A DNA stretch of 17,094 nt. It comes from Eikenella sp963515595. GTDB lineage: Bacteria > Pseudomonadota > Gammaproteobacteria > Burkholderiales > Neisseriaceae. Each line of letters begins with the position of its first letter. Position 1 is the first letter of the stretch. The notes under the pieces are model-generated. The model ran no database searches, was not told where the DNA came from, and saw nothing but the letters and a program-made list of their open reading frames with translations. Shown one piece after another: positions 14,263-17,094 of the stretch. The position numbers and the translations under genes are program-made. Location: positions 1 to 17,094 of the forward strand of contig CAUPYH010000037.1 of NCBI GenBank assembly GCA_963515595.1, read 5' to 3'.

Positions 14263-15492
14263 GTGGATTTGCGTAACACCGAACTTTGCCGTGTGCGGGC
14301 GATTACTGCATTTATCAGTTTGAATAAAAATAGTAATTTATGGGCTGGTGTGTTGGAGGAAGCCAAGCGCCAATGCGACCGTTTGGTCGAATCGTTTGCC
14401 CGGGCGGGCTATACCGTGCAGTCGGTACGGCTGGTGTCAAACCCATTTGGCGAATATTTGGATACCGAAAACACGCAAACCGCCAAGCAGGGTTTGGCCC
14501 GTATCCAGCAGATTTTGCAGGAATTGAATCACGGAAAGGCGATGCGTATCCGTTTTGCTGTTGGCGAGGCGGTGGGTGCGCACGAAATCGCCCTGCTGCC
14601 GGAGTTGATTCGCGATTACGGCGATTTGTGCAATGCCTGTGTGAATGTGGGCATGGATGAGAATGGTTTTTTAGACAGGCAAACCATTGAGTTGTGCGTG
14701 GCGACTATGCAGGAAATCGGCCGCATTACGCCGCGCGGCGAGGGCAATTTCAATTTCACGGTAAACTTCAATTGCCGGCCGCTGATTCCGTATTTCCCCG
14801 CTGGCTACCACCGCGCAGAGCAGGGCAACTGCATTGTATTGGGCTTGGAAACGCCGGATTTGCTGGCTGCCGCCTTACGTGGATTAAATAATCAGCCGGC
14901 AGAGCATGCCAAATATTTTCAGGTAGCCTATTCGGCCATGCGCGAGGCGCTGCAATACCACATCGATCGTGTGCAGCAATGTGTGGCCGACACGCCTTTG
15001 GATGCAGGTTGGGCTTATGCCGGCATGGATACTTCGGCGGCGCCGTCAAAGAATTGTACTTCAATGGTGGAGCTGTATCGGCTGATGCGCGTACCGTATT
15101 TCGGCGCAGCCGGTACGGTGGAAGTATCCGCACTGCTTACCCGTGTGTTCAAGTCGCTGGAGCGGGTGCAGGCCGTGGGTTTTTCCGGCCTGATGCTGGC
15201 GGTAACCGAAGACGAAGGCTTGGCCGAGGCCACCTGCAGGAAACAGTTCGATATCCGCGCCCTGCTCACTTACAGCAGCGTATGCGGTATCGGTTTGGAT
15301 ACCGTGCCGATTACCGGCAGCACTCCGGCGGAGAAAATTGCCGACATCATGTGCGACACTGGCACCATGGCCTTCCGCCTAAACAAGCCACTCACCGTAC
15401 GCCTGTTCCCCGTTCCAGGATTGGAGGCAGGCGAGATTACAGTATTTGAGAGCGATGACTTGTGTAATTGCGCGGTGTTGTCAATACCTTAG
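14263..15492 (+). CDS. DUF711 (UPF0210-related) protein
   Basis: A 409-residue cytosolic protein of the DUF711 family, which is uncharacterised but structurally related to pyruvate formate-lyase and ribonucleotide reductase barrels. Supporting segments are RITPRGEGNFNFTVNFNC, the central AYAGMDTSAAPS, the Ser/Cys-rich TYSSVCGIGLDTVPITG, and the C-terminal DTGTMAFRLNKPLTVRLFPVPG. The glycyl-radical loop of pyruvate formate-lyase is not seen. It starts with GTG 14263, with AGGA 8 bases upstream; no in-frame ATG is better. It lies 41 bases after recO and 99 before pdxJ, on the same strand, which suggests an operon with recO. An exact DUS (14918-14929) is in the gene. Function is unknown; a link to pdxJ is only positional. 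Confidence 0.85.
   Translation: MDLRNTELCRVRAITAFISLNKNSNLWAGVLEEAKRQCDRLVESFARAGYTVQSVRLVSNPFGEYLDTENTQTAKQGLARIQQILQELNHGKAMRIRFAVGEAVGAHEIALLPELIRDYGDLCNACVNVGMDENGFLDRQTIELCVATMQEIGRITPRGEGNFNFTVNFNCRPLIPYFPAGYHRAEQGNCIVLGLETPDLLAAALRGLNNQPAEHAKYFQVAYSAMREALQYHIDRVQQCVADTPLDAGWAYAGMDTSAAPSKNCTSMVELYRLMRVPYFGAAGTVEVSALLTRVFKSLERVQAVGFSGLMLAVTEDEGLAEATCRKQFDIRALLTYSSVCGIGLDTVPITGSTPAEKIADIMCDTGTMAFRLNKPLTVRLFPVPGLEAGEITVFESDDLCNCAVLSIP
14918..14929 (-). repeat. DNA uptake sequence inside the DUF711 gene
   Basis: Exact TTCAGGTAGCCT, read in frame as FQVAYS. Confidence 0.9.
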
Positions 15493-15508
15493 AATGGCTT
15501 TGTGCAGA

Positions 15509-15524
15509 TGGCACGCCGGTTGCT
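15509..15524 (+). promoter_or_regulatory. Sigma-54 (RpoN) promoter upstream of pdxJ
   Basis: TGGCACG-CCGG-TTGCT matches the sigma-54 consensus TGGCACG-N4-TTGCW at every fixed base, with the invariant GG (15510-15511) and GC (15522-15523) 12 bases apart. It lies 17 bases after the DUF711 stop. Transcription would start near 15535, about 57 bases before pdxJ. An activator binding site further upstream has not been identified, and the promoter has not been shown to be active. Confidence 0.6.
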
Positions 15525-15591
15525 TAGTTATCTTTAGCGGCGTGAGTCATAAAGCTAAATTGCGAAATTCGATACCCGAAAGGAAAAGAAG

Positions 15592-16323
15592 ATGCTGTTG
15601 GGCGTTAATATCGACCACGTTGCCACTTTGCGTAATGCGCGCGGTACGCGCTATCCCAGCCCGTTGGAGGCAGCTTTGGTTGCCGAAACCCACGGCGCGG
15701 ATTTAATTACTTTGCATTTGCGCGAAGATCGCCGCCATATCAAAGATGCAGATGTGTTCGCCATCAAACAGGCAATCCGCACCCGCATGAATTTGGAAAT
15801 GGCGCTGACGACAGAAATGTTGGATAACGCCTTACAGGTGCAGCCGGAAGATGTGTGCATCGTGCCGGAAAAACGGCAGGAGGTAACCACCGAAGGCGGC
15901 TTGGATGTGCTGGCTCAACAGCAGACTGTAGCGGAGTTTACGCAGCGATTAAATACTGCCGACATCCGCGTTTCGTTGTTTATCGATGCGGATGAGCAGC
16001 AAATCAAGGCTGCTCGTGATGTTGGAGCACAAGCCATTGAGTTGCATACTGGCGCGTATGCCGATGCAGCTTCGCATACCGTCCGACAAAACGAATTGTT
16101 GCGCTTGGAAGAAGCGGCATATTTTGCTTCGGAATTGGGTTTGGTGGTCAATGCCGGACATGGTTTGACGATTCACAACGTAGCGCCGGTAGCACGGATT
16201 TTGCCGATTCGCGAGCTGAATATCGGTCATGCGCTCATTGCGCAAGCCGTGTTTTTGGGCTTGCCGGAAGCGATACGGCAAATGAAAGAAGAGATTTATC
16301 GGGCTCGGAGTCAGCCGGATTAG
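15592..16323 (+). CDS. pdxJ: Pyridoxine 5'-phosphate synthase
   Basis: Condenses 1-deoxyxylulose 5-phosphate with 3-amino-2-oxopropyl phosphate to form pyridoxine 5'-phosphate, the last ring-closing step of the DXP-dependent vitamin B6 route, in the cytosol. The 243-residue product shows the full barrel signature: VNIDHVATLRNARG at 5-18 (Asn6, His9, Arg17), LITLHLREDRRHI at 38-50 (His42, Arg44), EMALT near 69, AIELHTGAYA, VVNAGHGLT and LNIGHALI for phosphate and substrate binding. ATG 15592 follows AAAGGAAAAGAAG. A full-consensus sigma-54 site lies upstream, so unlike most pdxJ genes it may respond to an RpoN-dependent activator as well as to read-through from DUF711. Confidence 0.95.
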   Translation: MLLGVNIDHVATLRNARGTRYPSPLEAALVAETHGADLITLHLREDRRHIKDADVFAIKQAIRTRMNLEMALTTEMLDNALQVQPEDVCIVPEKRQEVTTEGGLDVLAQQQTVAEFTQRLNTADIRVSLFIDADEQQIKAARDVGAQAIELHTGAYADAASHTVRQNELLRLEEAAYFASELGLVVNAGHGLTIHNVAPVARILPIRELNIGHALIAQAVFLGLPEAIRQMKEEIYRARSQPD

Positions 16324-16470
16324 AGTTTTAAAGGGGGCAGCTATTGAAAAGTAGGGGGAAAAGGAGTTTGCTGGTAATTTGCTTTCATATGATTCCTGCC
16401 TTCAGGTAATTTATTTAACTGTGGAGTGAGTAACTAATAGCTAGTTTGTTTAGTTGGATTTGAAAGAACA

Positions 16471-16476
16471 TATAGT
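16471..16476 (+). promoter_or_regulatory. Possible -10 box of the first pilin gene
   Basis: TATAGT is one base from the -10 consensus and lies 29 bases before the pilin start, in the 182-base AT-rich gap after pdxJ. The best upstream partner, TTTAGT at 16449-16454, is 16 bases away and a weak match. The rest of the gap holds a degenerate DUS (TTCAGGTAATTT near 16401) and no gene. Confidence 0.3.
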
Positions 16477-16505
16477 GTTGTCGGGAGGATGGGGTAAAAG
16501 GGAAA

Positions 16506-16907
16506 ATGATGAATGATAAATTAAAGATGCAAGGTTTTACATTGATGGAGTTAATGATAATTGTGACAATAGTGGCGATTTTGGCTGTTATTGCCTATCC
16601 CAGTTATGACACATTTACACGTAGGTCACGGATGGAGCAGGCAAAGGCCAGTATTATGTCTACCGCCAGAGATATGGAGCGACTCTATACGCAACAACGG
16701 AGTTTTATTGGTGCTCCTAAACCGGCGGATACTGAATTTTTTACTATTAATTTTGCCACAAACAGTCCGACTGCCAACAGTTACGAGATTGTTGCCAAGC
16801 CAAATAGCAGGAATAATAGCGAGCCTAAGGCTATTTACTATAGCAGCATTGCTGGTACATTCAGTCGTTGCGATAAAGCCAGTATGGATAACTGCGAACA
16901 ATTTTAA
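16506..16907 (+). CDS. Type IV pilin-like protein (first of tandem pair)
   Basis: A 133-residue prepilin. A 10-residue basic leader ends in Gly10, cleaved before Phe11 by the prepilin peptidase. The mature protein starts FTLMELMIIVTIVAILAVIA, with Glu15 (mature Glu5) and the hydrophobic spine helix that anchors pilins in the inner membrane before assembly. The globular part ends with Cys122 and Cys130 (RCDKASMDNCEQF), likely a C-terminal disulfide loop as in Neisseria pilins. At about 123 mature residues it is shorter than major pilins and fits a minor pilin. It could be PilE-, PilX- or ComP-like; sequence alone does not decide. ATGs at 16506 and 16509 are both possible. The gene is clearly more AT-rich than its neighbours, as is common for pilins. 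Confidence 0.88.
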   Translation: MMNDKLKMQGFTLMELMIIVTIVAILAVIAYPSYDTFTRRSRMEQAKASIMSTARDMERLYTQQRSFIGAPKPADTEFFTINFATNSPTANSYEIVAKPNSRNNSEPKAIYYSSIAGTFSRCDKASMDNCEQF

Positions 16908-16920
16908 TATTTCAATTCTA

Positions 16921-16949
16921 TTCACTTTATTTACAAAGCCGTTTATACT
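16921..16949 (+). promoter_or_regulatory. Candidate sigma-70 promoter for the second pilin gene
   Basis: TTCACT (16921-16926, 4 of 6) and TATACT (16944-16949, 5 of 6) are separated by 17 bases, the ideal spacing. Transcription would start near 16956, about 27 bases before the ATG. Confidence 0.4.
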
Positions 16950-16951
16950 GT

Positions 16952-16978
16952 CCACTCCGTTACTTCACTAAGGAGTGG
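16952..16978 (+). promoter_or_regulatory. Hairpin covering the second pilin's ribosome site
   Basis: CCACTCC (16952-16958) is the exact complement of GGAGTGG (16972-16978), with a 13-base loop. The right arm contains the GGAG of the AAGGAG Shine-Dalgarno sequence (16970-16975), which lies 7 bases before the ATG. On mRNA that includes the left arm the ribosome site would be paired and translation reduced. Confidence 0.5.
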
Positions 16979-16982
16979 CAGC

Positions 16983-17094
16983 ATGAACGGCTTATCTGTT
17001 TCCACCAAACGCGGATTCACACTGATGGAGATGATGATCATTATTGCCATAGTGGCGATTTTGGCGGCTATTGCGTATCCTTCATACCAATCGT
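16983..17094 (+). CDS. Type IV pilin-like protein (second, cut by window edge)
   Basis: The first 37 residues are present. An 11-residue leader (MNGLSVSTKRG) ends in Gly11, cleaved before Phe12; the mature start FTLMEMMIIIAIVAILAAIA has the invariant Glu at mature position 5 and continues into YPSYQS, as in the first pilin. It starts 75 bases after the first pilin gene's stop, with a strong AAGGAG. The tandem arrangement suggests duplication or a pilin cluster. Whether this is a major or minor pilin depends on the part beyond the edge. Tandem pilin genes are known in Eikenella. Confidence 0.88.
   Translation, partial: MNGLSVSTKRGFTLMEMMIIIAIVAILAAIAYPSYQS

Noticed and set aside
16373..16382. 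A sigma-54-like TGGTAATTTGC upstream of the first pilin
   Set aside because: GG and GC are only 8 bases apart start to start, whereas sigma-54 needs 12.

Overview
The window is a chromosomal segment from a member of the Neisseriaceae, most likely Eikenella. The strongest clue is the 12-mer AGGCTACCTGAA (reverse complement TTCAGGTAGCCT). By manual count it occurs exactly 28 times, plus several one-mismatch copies. This is the DNA uptake sequence (DUS) dialect described for Eikenella corrodens. Two Correia-type repeat elements (about 200-295 and 12221-12325), the gene content and a tandem pair of type IV pilin-like genes fit the same family. I see no rRNA, tRNA, CRISPR array, insertion sequence or prophage.

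Layout. 1-92 is the 3' end of an unidentified gene. 93-450 holds DUS hairpins and a Correia-like element ahead of pyrD (451-1386, class 1A dihydroorotate dehydrogenase). Then come a six-TM membrane protein (1598-2251), gloB on the minus strand (2373-3122), a PAP2-type phosphatase (3202-3798), a secreted FG-GAP-like protein on the minus strand (3854-4483), cca (4653-5894) and an unknown protein with an AT-rich 5' half (5963-6610). A divergent pair follows: lptM-like lipoprotein (minus) and cyaY (plus). Next are a membrane protein and a stand-alone RlmK-like rRNA methyltransferase, both minus strand, a gene-free 400-bp block, and rhlE (9448-10743).

10908 to about 12157 is different. It carries a broken DltE-like short-chain dehydrogenase gene and a 31-codon membrane-peptide ORF. 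It has four copies of a different DUS dialect (AGGCAGCCTGAA type, as in Kingella) and no Eikenella-type DUS. It looks like a segment imported from a related genus. A Correia element follows, then rluB, recO, a DUF711 protein, pdxJ and two pilin-like genes, all on the plus strand.

Most genes are unrelated housekeeping functions: pyrimidine and vitamin B6 synthesis, tRNA and rRNA maturation, methylglyoxal detoxification, Fe-S assembly and recombination. What ties the window together is the DUS. Inverted DUS pairs act as transcription terminators after most genes, and single DUS copies supply the stop codons of cca and recO. The regulatory signals most worth testing are a full-consensus sigma-54 promoter upstream of pdxJ (15509-15524) and a hairpin that would mask the ribosome binding site of the second pilin gene (16952-16978).
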